From positions 1-31,098 of IMG/VR virus record IMGVR_UViG_3300037042_000849: a stretch of DNA of 31,098 bases. One strand, given 5' to 3'. Origin of the DNA: a virus. Positions 7,978 to 16,161 of this stretch are shown here, piece by piece. Below the pieces are notes generated by a model, which saw only the letters and a program-made list of their open reading frames with translations, did not search any database and was not told the origin of the DNA. The stretch's first letter is position 1; each line of letters begins with the position of its first letter. The translations under genes and the position numbers were made by a program.

Positions 7978-9357
7978 GTGGCGAAAGTATTAACGGTCCC
8001 GCAAGCTGACCGGATTCCACAAGAAACAGGATTCTGGTGCGGTCCTGCGTCTTGTCAGACTGCGTTGCAGGTTGACGGCCAGTGGATTGAAGAACAGCAA
8101 CTCGCAAATGAAATGGGCACCACGGAGGACGGCACACCGCATATCGGTTTGTTGGCTGATGCTCTGAACGCGCACGCGCATCACGCGGAGTGGGAAGCGG
8201 TGTGGATGCCGGATGATCCCCCGTCGCGTGAGCAGTGTGAACAGTTTTGGGTGGACCTGAAAGCAAACATTGATTCAGGTTTCGCTATGCCTGCGAATTG
8301 GGTTTCGCCTGACAACAATCACCCTCAGGCTGTGCATGGCAGCGGACCCTCACCCGGCTACTACGGCACGGTGTTTCACTATGTTTGCTACACCGGGTAT
8401 GACGAGGATGCGACTGGCCGGTTTGTGCATGTCGCTGACTCAGGTTTTTCGCCGTGGCAGTATTGGGTTTCGTTCGAGCAGGCGTGTTTGTTGATGCCAC
8501 CGAAGGGCTATGTCAGGGCGAACGCCGCTAAAGCGGGTGTTCCTGCTCTGCCTGGTCCTGTCACGGAACTGTCGGACGCTGAGAAGTTGTCTTACGCAAT
8601 GGATGAGTCTTTGTCGATTGCGGATTACGAGAAGCTGCTTCCGTATGTGCGTGCATCGTTGGCTGCGTGTGAATGTACCAACGAGAACCGTATCGCTATG
8701 TGGTTCGCGCAGATCGGCCATGAGTCGATGGGTTTGAAGTATTTCGAGGAACTGGCTGACGGTTGGGCTTACGAGGGTCGCACTGATCTTGGGAACACTC
8801 AGCCGGGGGATGGTCCCAGGTTTAAGGGCCGGGGTCCTATCCAACTGACCGGTCGCAGTAACTACACGCAGGTTTCTGCGTGGGCTGCCGAGCATGGTTA
8901 CGCCGGTTCACCGACGTTCTTTGTCGATCAGCCGGAACTGTTGGGCACTTGGGAGTGGGGTTTCCTGGGCACGGACTGGTATTGGGTTGTTGCCCGTCCG
9001 AAGATCAATGCAATGGCTGATGCCGGCGACATTGAGGGTGTGACGAAGGCGATCAACGGCGGGTTGAACGGCTATGAGGATCGGTGTCACAGGTATGAGC
9101 GTGCGAAGCAGGTCGCTGCGGCGTTCCTGCCGGGTACGGGTCAGCCTGCCGCTCCTGCTCCTGCCGCTCCCCCACCCGCGCAGCAGACGTGTCTTACGGG
9201 CCGTCCTCACCATCACAGTGAGAACGAGCCGACTGACGCTCAGGTTTTGAACATTCGCGCTGAGGGTTTGATTACGCAAGCTCTTGTTTATGCGATTGCT
9301 GAGAAGCTAGGAGTTGACGCTGCCGGTTTGTACGCACAGGTCAAGGGCAGCTTCTAG
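7978..9357 (+). CDS. lysA: Endolysin (LysA), C39 peptidase plus GH19 domain
   Basis: A 459 aa multidomain peptidoglycan hydrolase. Residues 1-~190 resemble a papain-like C39-family peptidase, with Cys21 in the FWCGPAS motif, His134 in VFHYVCYTGY and Asp154 in HVADSGF as the likely triad. Residues ~200-380 are a GH19/chitinase-type glycosidase with the FAQIGHES segment (Glu249, a second Glu at 257/258) and the KGRGPIQLTGRSNY signature at 283-295. An Ala/Pro linker and an HHH-containing segment lead to a C-terminal ~45 aa helical region that may bind the wall. Cutting both peptide and glycan is typical of actinophage LysA enzymes. No signal peptide is seen, so release would depend on the holins encoded next. 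The GTG 7978 start has only a weak upstream purine stretch. Confidence 0.9.
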   Translation: MAKVLTVPQADRIPQETGFWCGPASCQTALQVDGQWIEEQQLANEMGTTEDGTPHIGLLADALNAHAHHAEWEAVWMPDDPPSREQCEQFWVDLKANIDSGFAMPANWVSPDNNHPQAVHGSGPSPGYYGTVFHYVCYTGYDEDATGRFVHVADSGFSPWQYWVSFEQACLLMPPKGYVRANAAKAGVPALPGPVTELSDAEKLSYAMDESLSIADYEKLLPYVRASLAACECTNENRIAMWFAQIGHESMGLKYFEELADGWAYEGRTDLGNTQPGDGPRFKGRGPIQLTGRSNYTQVSAWAAEHGYAGSPTFFVDQPELLGTWEWGFLGTDWYWVVARPKINAMADAGDIEGVTKAINGGLNGYEDRCHRYERAKQVAAAFLPGTGQPAAPAPAAPPPAQQTCLTGRPHHHSENEPTDAQVLNIRAEGLITQALVYAIAEKLGVDAAGLYAQVKGSF

Positions 9358-9611
9358 TGGCTGTCGATTCTGCGGTACTTGAAGCGGTGGAGAAGGCTGT
9401 CAACAAGGCCCGATATGCGCGTGATGAGTTCCCCGAAGTGACGTTGTTGAACGGTGCGACGGTCGATCTGTCGGTGGCGGTTGCTGCTGCGGTAGGGACT
9501 GTCCTTGACGCGGATTGGGCTGCTGTCGCGTGGTTTGCGGTGGGTGTGCTGGCCGGTAAGACGTTGGTGCAGACGTTCGTTGCGATCCTGTCTGACAGGG
9601 GTGTGACGTGA
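9357..9611 (+). CDS. Small membrane protein, holin-like
   Basis: An 84 aa protein whose GTG start overlaps the last base of the endolysin stop (TAGTG). The N-terminal third is a charged helix. Residues ~36-50 (VDLSVAVAAAVGTVL) and ~54-78 (AAVAWFAVGVLAGKTLVQTFVA) are hydrophobic, giving one or two membrane segments, and the protein ends with a short polar tail. Its size, topology and position directly after lysA fit a holin or holin regulator. Three small membrane proteins follow one another here, and which of them forms the lethal hole cannot be decided from sequence. Confidence 0.65.
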   Translation: MAVDSAVLEAVEKAVNKARYARDEFPEVTLLNGATVDLSVAVAAAVGTVLDADWAAVAWFAVGVLAGKTLVQTFVAILSDRGVT

Positions 9612-9991
9612 AGCTGCTAGATGAGATTAAGCAGGTTCCTCCGCACACTTTGATTACTGGTGTGGCTGCGATTGCGTGGCTTGCCAGTTTCGGGTTACGG
9701 GCTGTGTTCCCGGGTTTCGCGTTGGGTCCTGCCGCTGACACTCTTATGGCGACGTGTGTCGCTTGGTGGATGAAAGCGAACAAGGATGCCGGTAAGGGCG
9801 ACGGGCTGATGAATGAGGTTATGGAGAAGATTGCGTTGCCGTACATTTCGACAGCCCACTCTCCCGCACCTTCTCCTGCGGCTGTATACACCCCGAAGCC
9901 GGTTACCCCGGCGCAGAAACCAGTTCAACCGTCACCGAAGCCAGTTCAACCAACTACTAAACCGCCAGGAGGTTTGCCGTGGGAGCAATGA
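9608..9991 (+). CDS. Holin, two TM segments and a proline-rich tail
   Basis: A 127 aa protein starting at GTG 9608, overlapping the previous stop by 4 nt. Two hydrophobic segments (about residues 13-35, HTLITGVAAIAWLASFGLRA; and 41-56, PAADTLMATCVAWWM) are followed by a basic KANKDAGKG segment and a long C-terminal tail of Pro/Lys/Gln repeats (KPVTPAQKPVQPSPKPVQP). Two TM segments plus a charged C-terminal tail are classical for class II holins, and actinophage holins next to lysA often have this form. The Pro-rich tail could span part of the thick wall or interact with the endolysin. It is the best holin candidate in the cassette. Confidence 0.75.
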   Translation: MKLLDEIKQVPPHTLITGVAAIAWLASFGLRAVFPGFALGPAADTLMATCVAWWMKANKDAGKGDGLMNEVMEKIALPYISTAHSPAPSPAAVYTPKPVTPAQKPVQPSPKPVQPTTKPPGGLPWEQ

Positions 9992-10275
9992 CACCAGGGA
10001 CTCTTGTTCTGCTTGGTTTCCTTGTCCTTCTGTACGGTGCGCTTATCGGCGGGACTTGGGTGCGCCGGAACAGCGAGAAGTTGTGGGACACCGTTTCGAC
10101 GGTCATTTTTATTGTGATCGCTGCGGCTGCAACTTTGAATCTGGTGATCGTCGGCGCGAGGCAGGCTGACGCTTTCCGTAAAGCTAAGGAACGCCTGGAC
10201 TGTGTTCAGGTTCAACTAGATGCGGTTCGGGTCCAAGCACCAATGCCTGACTGTCAAGTCAAGTGGGACCAGTGA
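9979..10275 (+). CDS. Membrane protein of the lysis cassette, two TM segments
   Basis: A 98 aa protein starting at GTG 9979, with a perfect AGGAGG Shine-Dalgarno at 9967-9972 that lies inside the end of the holin gene. Residues ~7-27 (TLVLLGFLVLLYGALIGG) and ~40-59 (VSTVIFIVIAAAATLNLVIV) are membrane segments. They are followed by a charged helix (RQADAFRKAKERLDCVQVQLDAV) and two cysteines in the C-terminal part. Its last bases overlap the start of a lipoprotein gene. A membrane protein with an extramembrane coiled helix paired with a tiny overlapping lipoprotein recalls the Rz/Rz1 spanin layout of Gram-negative phages. Here it may serve disruption of the mycolic-acid outer membrane, but this is speculative. 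Confidence 0.65.
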   Translation: MGAMTPGTLVLLGFLVLLYGALIGGTWVRRNSEKLWDTVSTVIFIVIAAAATLNLVIVGARQADAFRKAKERLDCVQVQLDAVRVQAPMPDCQVKWDQ

Positions 10276-10436
10276 AAACGCTGTTTCTTGTTCCTCTGGT
10301 TGGCGTGTTGACGGGTTGTGGTGGTTCGACTGCCGCCCCGTTGATGACAACCAGTTCGTTTTCACCGACTCCTGTTACATGCAGTGAGTTGATGTGTCCA
10401 CCGACAGACCCACCTGGGACACCAGGAGATAACTAG
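10272..10436 (+). CDS. Small lipoprotein of the lysis cassette
   Basis: A 54-codon ORF from GTG 10272, overlapping the previous stop by 4 nt. The translation begins MKTLFLVPLVGVLTGCGG. This is a Lys n-region, an ~11 aa hydrophobic core and a clear lipobox L-T-G-C, so Cys16 would be lipidated and about 39 residues would be exported. The mature part is Thr/Ser/Pro-rich with two more cysteines and a PPTDPPGTPGDN end. The stop at 10434-10436 lies 14 nt before the large terminase start. It is Rz1-like in size, proline content and overlap. Possible roles are an outer-membrane (mycomembrane) disruption partner of the preceding protein, or superinfection exclusion. The signal sequence is seen directly; the role is inferred. 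Confidence 0.75.
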   Translation: MKTLFLVPLVGVLTGCGGSTAAPLMTTSSFSPTPVTCSELMCPPTDPPGTPGDN

Positions 10437-10450
10437 GAAGGCGGCGGGGA

Positions 10451-12118
10451 GTGACTGAAACAGACCTGCTCCCCGCCCCACCTAATGTGACTGGTCCGAC
10501 GTGGCGTAAAACCGTCGAGGGTCAGTGGTGGCTGCCAGAACAGACCCTTGGTTGGGGTGTGTTGAACTGGTGGGCTAACTACGTCAAGACCCCGGGCGGG
10601 GATGACGCTGGCTCCCCGTTCCTGCCCACGCTTGAGCAGGCCCGGTTCGTGCTGTGGTGGTACGCAGTCGATAAGAACGGCAGGTACTCCTACCGTAACG
10701 GTGTTCTGCGCCGGATGAAGGGTTGGGGTAAGGACCCGTTGGGTGCAGCCCTTTCGCTTGTTGAGCTTTGTGGCCCTGTCGCTTTCAGCCATTTCGATAA
10801 GGATGGTGAGCCGGTAGGTAAGCCGCGTCATGCGGCGTGGATTCAGATTGTTGCTGTCTCCCAGGAGCAGACGAAGAACACCATGAGCTTGTTCCCGGTG
10901 ATGGTGTCCTCTCAGTTGAAAGAGGACTTTGCGCTCGAGGTCAACAAGACCGTCATTTACAGCGAGGCCGGCGGCAGGATCGAGTCGGTTACTTCTTCCC
11001 CGTATTCGATGGAAGGTAACCGCCCGACGCTGGTGATCCGTAACGAAACTCAGTGGTGGCAGGAAGCTAACGAGGGTCATGCTCTCGCGGGTGTCATCGA
11101 GGGTAACGTCACGAAGATCCCGGGCTCCCGCACCCTGAGTATCTGTAACGCACATATTCCTGGTGATGATTCTGTCGCGGAGAGGGACTATGACGCTTGG
11201 CAGGCCGTGGAGTCTGGACAGGCCATTGACGTGTCGACTTTGTACGATGCGCTGGAAGCGCCTGCCGATACCCCTGTGTCGGAGATACCACATGAACTTG
11301 ATGATCCCGAAGGGCATGTAGCGGGGCTCGAGAAGCTTCGTGAAGGGGTTTTAACTGCCAGGGGTGACTCTGTGTGGTTGCCGGTCGACACGATCTTAGA
11401 GTCCATTCTGGACGTTAAGAATCCTGTCACTGAGTCTCGCCGTAAGTTCCTGAACCAAGTCAATGCCACCGAGGACTCTTGGATCGCCCCGTATGAATGG
11501 GATGCCGTCACAGATCCCCGGGCTGTGCTCGAGAAGGGTGACCGGATAACCCTTGGGTTTGATGGTTCTAAGTCGAATGACTGGACCGCTCTGGTTGCTT
11601 GCCGCATCGAGGATGGTTGCCTGTTTCTGTTGAAGGCATGGAATCCGGAGAAGTTCGGCGGTGAGGTTCCACGCGAGGACGTCGATGCGACGGTTCGGTC
11701 AGCGTTTGACCGCTATGACGTGGTGGGTTTCCGCGCTGACGTCAAGGAGTTCGAGGCGTATGTCGATCAGTGGGGTTCGACGTTTAAGAAACAGATAAAG
11801 ATTAACGCCACCCCAGGTAATCCGGTTGCGTTCGATATGCGCGGTAACACGAAACGGTTCGCTTTGGACTGTGAACGGTTTATGGATTCGGTGTTGGAGC
11901 AAGAGTTGTCCCATGACGGGAATGTCACTCTGCGACAGCATGTGTTGAACGCTCGCCGCTATCCGACGAAGTACGACGCTATCAGTATCCGTAAGGCGAG
12001 TAAGGACAGTTCAAAGAAAATTGATGCCGCTGTGTGCGCGGTACTGGCGTATGGAAGTAGGCAAGATTTTCTGATGAGTCGCAAGAATAGGACTAGGCGA
12101 GCGGTGGTGATTCAGTAA
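10451..12118 (+). CDS. Terminase large subunit
   Basis: The 555 aa packaging motor and nuclease. A deviant Walker A occurs at residues ~90-96 (KGWGKDP) after an Arg-rich turn. A Walker B-like hydrophobic run with N-E (TLVIRNE, Glu199) follows. The C-terminal RNase H-like nuclease begins near ITLGFDGSKSNDWTAL (Asp371) and continues with VGFRADVKEFEAYV and the late KIDAAVCAVLAYG helix. These are family features of actinophage TerL proteins. GTG 10451 has AGGAAGG upstream at 10435-10441. The stop overlaps the portal ATG by one base (TAATG), so the two are translationally coupled. Length and motif spacing look complete. Confidence 0.92.
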   Translation: MTETDLLPAPPNVTGPTWRKTVEGQWWLPEQTLGWGVLNWWANYVKTPGGDDAGSPFLPTLEQARFVLWWYAVDKNGRYSYRNGVLRRMKGWGKDPLGAALSLVELCGPVAFSHFDKDGEPVGKPRHAAWIQIVAVSQEQTKNTMSLFPVMVSSQLKEDFALEVNKTVIYSEAGGRIESVTSSPYSMEGNRPTLVIRNETQWWQEANEGHALAGVIEGNVTKIPGSRTLSICNAHIPGDDSVAERDYDAWQAVESGQAIDVSTLYDALEAPADTPVSEIPHELDDPEGHVAGLEKLREGVLTARGDSVWLPVDTILESILDVKNPVTESRRKFLNQVNATEDSWIAPYEWDAVTDPRAVLEKGDRITLGFDGSKSNDWTALVACRIEDGCLFLLKAWNPEKFGGEVPREDVDATVRSAFDRYDVVGFRADVKEFEAYVDQWGSTFKKQIKINATPGNPVAFDMRGNTKRFALDCERFMDSVLEQELSHDGNVTLRQHVLNARRYPTKYDAISIRKASKDSSKKIDAAVCAVLAYGSRQDFLMSRKNRTRRAVVIQ

Positions 12119-13530
12119 TGGCTGCGGTCGACTTAGAGAAAACCCGCGACGAAATGCTTAACAAGTTTGAGCAGGCACAGACTGGGATGAAGGACGCGAA
12201 GGCGTACTACGATTCGGAACGCCGGCCTGACGCGGTTGGGGTTGCTGTTCCTCCGCAGATGCGTAATCTGCTCGCCCATGTCGGCTATCCGCGTTTGTAT
12301 GTGGATGCTATTGCGGAACGCCAAGAGGTTGAGGGTTTCCGCATGGGTGGGGCTGACTCTGCCGATATGGAGTTGTGGGATTGGTGGCAGGCTAACAACC
12401 TTGACATTGAGGCCACGCTTGGGCATACGGATGCTCTTGTGTATGGCAGCGCCTACATCACTGTTGCGGCGCCGGATCCGCAGTTGGATCTGAACGTCGA
12501 TCAGAGTGTCCCTCTGATTCGTGTTGAGCCGCCGACTTCGTTGTACGCGCAGATCGACACCCGCACCCGCGAGGTTACGCAGGCTGTTCGTGCGGTGTAT
12601 GACGAGGAACAGACGCAAATTATTGCCTCGACGTTGTACCTGCCGGATCAGACTGTGCAGTGGGTTAAAGATAACGGTGTGTGGAAGGTCCTCTCGAGGG
12701 TCACTCACGGCATGATGGTTGTTCCGGTGATCCCGTTGGCTAACAGGACACGGTTGTCGGATTTGTATGGGACGTCGGAGATTACCCCTGAGCTTCGGTC
12801 GGTGACTGATGCTGCTGCACGGATTCTGATGGACATGCAGGGCACGGCAGAACTTATGGCTATCCCGCAACGTCTGATTTTCGGTGTGAAACCGGAGGAC
12901 CTTGGTGTCGATCCTGAGACTGGTGAGAAGTTGTATGACGCTTATATGGCTAGGATTCTTGGTTTCGAGGATCCGGACGCGAAAGCGCAGCAGTTTTCGG
13001 CGGCTGAGCTCCGCAACTTTGTGGATGCTCTTGATGCTTTGGACCGTAAGGCTGCGGCATATACAGGCTTACCGCCGCAGTATCTCTCGTTCTCCTCTAA
13101 CAACCCTGCTAGTGCTGAGGCGATTAAATCCGCAGAAGCCCGGTTGGTGAAGAAAACTGAGCGTAAAAACAAGATTTTCGGTGGTGCGTGGGAGCAGGCG
13201 TTCCGTGTCGCCCATGTCGCTATGAAGGGTGGGGAGATACCGCCCGATATGTACCGGCTGGAAACTGTGTGGCGCGATCCCAGCACTCCGACGTATGCGG
13301 CTAAGGCTGATGCGGCTACGAAACTGTATGCCGGTGGTATGGGTGTGATTCCTCTCGAGCGTGCCCGTATCGACATGGGTTATTCGATCACTGAGCGCGA
13401 GGAAATGCGTGCTTGGGATGAGCAGGCTAATCCGTTGGGCCAGTTGTCAGGTTTGTATGGGGCTCCGCAGGGCGCCCCGGTGCAGCAGACTCCGGTTGAG
13501 CAGATGCCGGATAGTCCTGGTGACGCCTGA
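12118..13530 (+). CDS. Portal protein
   Basis: A 470 aa protein matching the SPP1 Gp6-type portal family in layout. A charged N-terminal helix is followed by the PPQMRNLLAHVGYPRLYVDAIAERQ segment, a beta-rich wing (VYGSAYITVAAP), a central DLYGTSEITPELRSVTDAA helix bundle, and a late YLSFSSNNPASAEAIKSAEARL helix. Twelve copies form the ring through which DNA enters and to which connector proteins bind. It starts one base inside the terminase stop and overlaps the next gene by 11 nt. The C-terminus is Gln/Pro-rich, as is common for these portals. Confidence 0.9.
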   Translation: MAAVDLEKTRDEMLNKFEQAQTGMKDAKAYYDSERRPDAVGVAVPPQMRNLLAHVGYPRLYVDAIAERQEVEGFRMGGADSADMELWDWWQANNLDIEATLGHTDALVYGSAYITVAAPDPQLDLNVDQSVPLIRVEPPTSLYAQIDTRTREVTQAVRAVYDEEQTQIIASTLYLPDQTVQWVKDNGVWKVLSRVTHGMMVVPVIPLANRTRLSDLYGTSEITPELRSVTDAAARILMDMQGTAELMAIPQRLIFGVKPEDLGVDPETGEKLYDAYMARILGFEDPDAKAQQFSAAELRNFVDALDALDRKAAAYTGLPPQYLSFSSNNPASAEAIKSAEARLVKKTERKNKIFGGAWEQAFRVAHVAMKGGEIPPDMYRLETVWRDPSTPTYAAKADAATKLYAGGMGVIPLERARIDMGYSITEREEMRAWDEQANPLGQLSGLYGAPQGAPVQQTPVEQMPDSPGDA

Positions 13531-14566
13531 GGAATACGCGGCAGCGCAGGGAGTGATTTCGGCTGCTGCGGCTAACTACGTCATGCGGTTTTCGACGTTC
13601 TTCTCTGAACCTCAGTTGTCTACGGTTCAGTGGTTGGGGTTGTTGCAGACGGTTTATCCGCAAGTTTCGAGGTTCCGCGAGGAATCGTCTGCGTTGGCTC
13701 GAACATTTTATGACCAGCAGCGTGCCTTCTACTATCCGGATCTGCCGAGACATGACCGTCTTGTTGAGCCTTACGAGTTCAAGTGGTTCGTAAAGAGTAT
13801 GGAGCCTGTTCGGAAGCAGGTTCAGCAACCGTATTCCCCGCCGGCTGTCATGGCGAGGTTCACTTTGCAGGTTGTCCGCGAGGTTGAGAACGCTGGTCGA
13901 CGTCAGATCATCCATGCGGTTGAAACGGATGAGCCTGTCGCTGAGGCTGTTGAGGCTTACAACGCGTTGCCGCGAGTCGAGCAGCGGAAGGTTACAGATG
14001 TTAGGCCGTCTCAGGAGGACGTTAAAGCCAAGTTAGAGCGTCTGATTTCTGAGACGGCTGGCCGTCCTGAGGTTGTTCGTCCTTCCCCGAAAGCCGTCAC
14101 AACGGAGTCGAGGATTGTCCAAGGCTGGGCCAGGGTTGCCACCGGGCGCGAAACATGCGAATGGTGTTTGATGCTGGTGTCTCGCGGCGCGGTTTACAAA
14201 ACTGCCCGTTCAGCCGGATTGAAGTTAGATGACAACACTGCGTCTGACGCGTACCTATCTGGTACGGACGCACAGGATTACATGAATGAGTGGCATACCG
14301 GGTGTGACTGCAAAGTTGTTCCGGTGTTCGACCTAGAAAATTGGGTCGGTAAAGACGCTGCGGATCGTGCGCTCGAGTTGTGGATCCAGGCCGGTCGCAA
14401 AGCTGACGTTGTGTTGGCTGACGATCCGGATAAAAAATACTTCTCTCACAAAGAAGGCCGTTGGGTGAAAACCACGGTTAACCGCGAAACGATCAACCAA
14501 CTTCGCAAGATGGTTGAGAGCGGTGAAATCAGTTCCCAAGAATGGGCAGTCTTGCAGGCTGCCTAA
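13520..14566 (+). CDS. MuF-like minor head protein / capsid maturation protease
   Basis: A 348 aa protein best started at GTG 13520 (TPEEYAAAQGVIS...), overlapping the portal stop by 11 nt. Extending further upstream would only read the portal gene out of frame. The N-terminal two thirds are helical (FFSEPQLSTVQWLGLLQTVYP). The C-terminal third has a cysteine/histidine motif: ETCEWC, then H-T-G-C-D-C followed by KVVPVF, as in the VG15/MuF-type proteins that follow the portal in L5-like phages. In that group the gene is usually called capsid maturation protease, although a protease active site is not obvious here. It is probably a minor capsid protein attached to the portal and ejected with or before the DNA. 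Confidence 0.8.
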   Translation: MTPEEYAAAQGVISAAAANYVMRFSTFFSEPQLSTVQWLGLLQTVYPQVSRFREESSALARTFYDQQRAFYYPDLPRHDRLVEPYEFKWFVKSMEPVRKQVQQPYSPPAVMARFTLQVVREVENAGRRQIIHAVETDEPVAEAVEAYNALPRVEQRKVTDVRPSQEDVKAKLERLISETAGRPEVVRPSPKAVTTESRIVQGWARVATGRETCEWCLMLVSRGAVYKTARSAGLKLDDNTASDAYLSGTDAQDYMNEWHTGCDCKVVPVFDLENWVGKDAADRALELWIQAGRKADVVLADDPDKKYFSHKEGRWVKTTVNRETINQLRKMVESGEISSQEWAVLQAA

Positions 14567-14574
14567 GTCCCGCC

Positions 14575-14595
14575 GAGCCCTTGATGGGCTCTCAA
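14575..14595 (+). terminator. Short hairpin between MuF and scaffold genes
   Basis: A perfect 6 bp stem (14575-14580 with 14586-14591) with a 5 nt loop, 8 nt after the stop of the MuF-like gene and just ahead of the AGGAGG of the scaffold gene. It is too short to be a strong terminator and could instead be an mRNA processing or stability site at the boundary to the highly expressed scaffold/capsid genes. Confidence 0.4.
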
Positions 14596-14614
14596 ATATC
14601 CCCAGGAGGGAAAT

Positions 14615-15097
14615 ATGTCCGACGAAACCCAAACTGAGACTGCTTCGGTTCCGGAGCCAACCTCGAAGGTTGAGACGTTCAGTAAAGAGTATGTCCAAGA
14701 GCTTCGCAATGAGGCCGCTAAATATCGCACCGAAAAGAACGATGCGGTTGAGAAGGCTCGAGCCGACGTTATCAAGGACTACGAGGCGAAGCTGTCTGAG
14801 AAGGACGGCACGTTCAACGAGATTCAGTCAGAGTTGTCTGTTCGGGGTCTTGAACTGTTGAAGATAAAGGCGGTTGTTTCTGCCGGCATCCCAACGGAGG
14901 ACGTGCTTGATGTGGTGACTCTCATCCAAGGTTCGGATGAGGACACCATTTCGGAGAGCGTCAAACGGGTTAAGTCGCTTATCGGGAAGGCTCCTGAACG
15001 GGAGCGTCCCGTTGACCCATCACAGGGCTCAGGTAACCATCTTCCTTTGAATGGTGATCCGCTGCTGGAAACAGTGCGTCGGATCGTCGGTGCCTGA
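14615..15097 (+). CDS. Scaffolding protein
   Basis: A 160 aa acidic, highly helical protein with an excellent CAGGAGGGA Shine-Dalgarno before ATG 14615. A disordered Thr/Glu-rich start leads to a long charged coiled-coil region (KEYVQELRNEAAKYRTEKN...KARADVIKDYEAKLSEKD), a short hydrophobic ELLKIKAVVSAGIP segment, and a C-terminal Pro/Gly stretch ending LLETVRRIVGA. Size, composition and location immediately before the capsid gene are those of siphovirus scaffolds, which direct capsid assembly and are removed before DNA packaging. The short C-terminal helix is the likely capsid-binding end. Confidence 0.88.
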   Translation: MSDETQTETASVPEPTSKVETFSKEYVQELRNEAAKYRTEKNDAVEKARADVIKDYEAKLSEKDGTFNEIQSELSVRGLELLKIKAVVSAGIPTEDVLDVVTLIQGSDEDTISESVKRVKSLIGKAPERERPVDPSQGSGNHLPLNGDPLLETVRRIVGA

Positions 15098-15127
15098 CCT
15101 ACCTTTTAACAGAAAGTTGATTTGACA

Positions 15128-16096
15128 ATGGCTAAGTTCATTACGCCGGATACCGTTGCACAGACTACGGACACGATGTTCTCCGGTTATCTCGATCCTG
15201 TTTTGTCGCAGGATTATTTCGCTGAGGTCGAGAAGATTTCGGTTGCTCAGCAGATCGGTCGCAAGATCCCTTTGGGGCCGAGCGGCGTCCGGATTCCGCA
15301 CTGGACCGGTAACGTCACCGCCAACTGGGTTGGTGAAGGCGAGCAGAAGCCTGTCACTAAGGGTGATATGACTTCTCAGACTATCGCCCCGTACAAGATT
15401 GCGACTATTTTCGCAGCTTCGTCCGAGGTTGTGCGTGCGAACCCGTTCAACTACCTGAACGTGATGCGCGTCAAAGTGGCCGAAGCGATTGCGTTGGCGT
15501 TCGACTCTGCTGTGCTTGGCGGGATCAACTCGCCGTTCGGTGCCAGCATTGCTGACAGCGACAAAGAGGTCGATCTAGGCGACAACGCTTACAACGCTCT
15601 GAACGAGGGTCTGACGCTTCTTCTGGATGACGGTAAGAAGTGGAATGGCACTCTGTTCGATTCGACTGCTGAGCCGATCCTTAACGGGTCTGTCGACGCT
15701 GTTGGCCGTCCGCTGTTCATTGAGTCCACCTACGGGGATATCAATGCGCCTATGCGTTCGGGCCGCGTCCTGGGCCGTCCCACCTACGTCAGCGATCACG
15801 TCGCCAGCGGTGCGTGTGTCGGTGTCATGGGCGACTGGTCGCAGTTCGTGTGGGGTCAGATCGGTGGCCTGAGCTACGACGTTTCGGACCAGGCAACTCT
15901 GGACCTGTCGGCTGCACAGGACGGTTCTGGAATTGTGTCGCTCTGGCAGAACAACCTCGTCGCAGTCCGCGTCGAGGCTGAGTTCGGCGCCTTGGTCAAT
16001 GACCCGCAGGCGTTCGTGAAGCTGAACAAGAGCGCGGCGCCGAAGGCTCCTGCCCCGGCTACCGCTCCGAAGGCTGCTCCGGTTCCTGCTAAGTGA
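15128..16096 (+). CDS. Major capsid protein, HK97-fold
   Basis: A 322 aa capsid protein. I prefer ATG 15128; an in-frame TTG two codons upstream (15122) is closer to the AGAAAG purine stretch and cannot be excluded. Recognisable HK97-fold features include the N-arm (TDTMFSGYLDPVLSQDYFAEVEKIS), the E-loop with IPHWTGNVTANWVGEGEQKP, a spine-helix region around MRVKVAEAIALAFDSAVLGG, and the P-domain and A-domain strands. The C-terminus ends in an Ala/Pro/Lys tail (KAPAPATAPKAAPVPAK) likely exposed on the surface. A long hairpin follows directly after the stop. Position after the scaffold gene makes the call secure. Confidence 0.92.
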   Translation: MAKFITPDTVAQTTDTMFSGYLDPVLSQDYFAEVEKISVAQQIGRKIPLGPSGVRIPHWTGNVTANWVGEGEQKPVTKGDMTSQTIAPYKIATIFAASSEVVRANPFNYLNVMRVKVAEAIALAFDSAVLGGINSPFGASIADSDKEVDLGDNAYNALNEGLTLLLDDGKKWNGTLFDSTAEPILNGSVDAVGRPLFIESTYGDINAPMRSGRVLGRPTYVSDHVASGACVGVMGDWSQFVWGQIGGLSYDVSDQATLDLSAAQDGSGIVSLWQNNLVAVRVEAEFGALVNDPQAFVKLNKSAAPKAPAPATAPKAAPVPAK

Positions 16097-16102
16097 CGTT
16101 AA

Positions 16103-16141
16103 GGGCAGTCGGTGACTTCACTTTGAGGTCACCGGCTGCTC
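16103..16141 (+). terminator. Strong hairpin after the capsid gene
   Basis: A 14 bp stem including G-T wobbles (16103-16116 with 16128-16141, 11 nt loop) starts 6 nt after the capsid stop and ends ahead of the Shine-Dalgarno of the next gene. There is only a TT after the stem. It probably acts as a partial terminator or 3'-end protecting structure that raises capsid mRNA relative to the connector genes. Confidence 0.65.
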
Positions 16142-16161
16142 TTACCAGGAAAGGGAGTGAC

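Noticed and set aside
13361-13519. Upstream extension of the MuF-like gene inside the portal gene
   Set aside because: The extended N-terminus is an Arg/Cys/Ser-rich out-of-frame reading of the portal gene; GTG 13520 gives a sensible start.
15122-15131. Shared TTGACAATGG at the capsid start and at the start of the leftward gene at 30729
   Set aside because: The capsid ATG is preceded by AGAAAG and the leftward one by GAAAGGA, so both look like ordinary starts; a 10-base identity is most simply coincidence.
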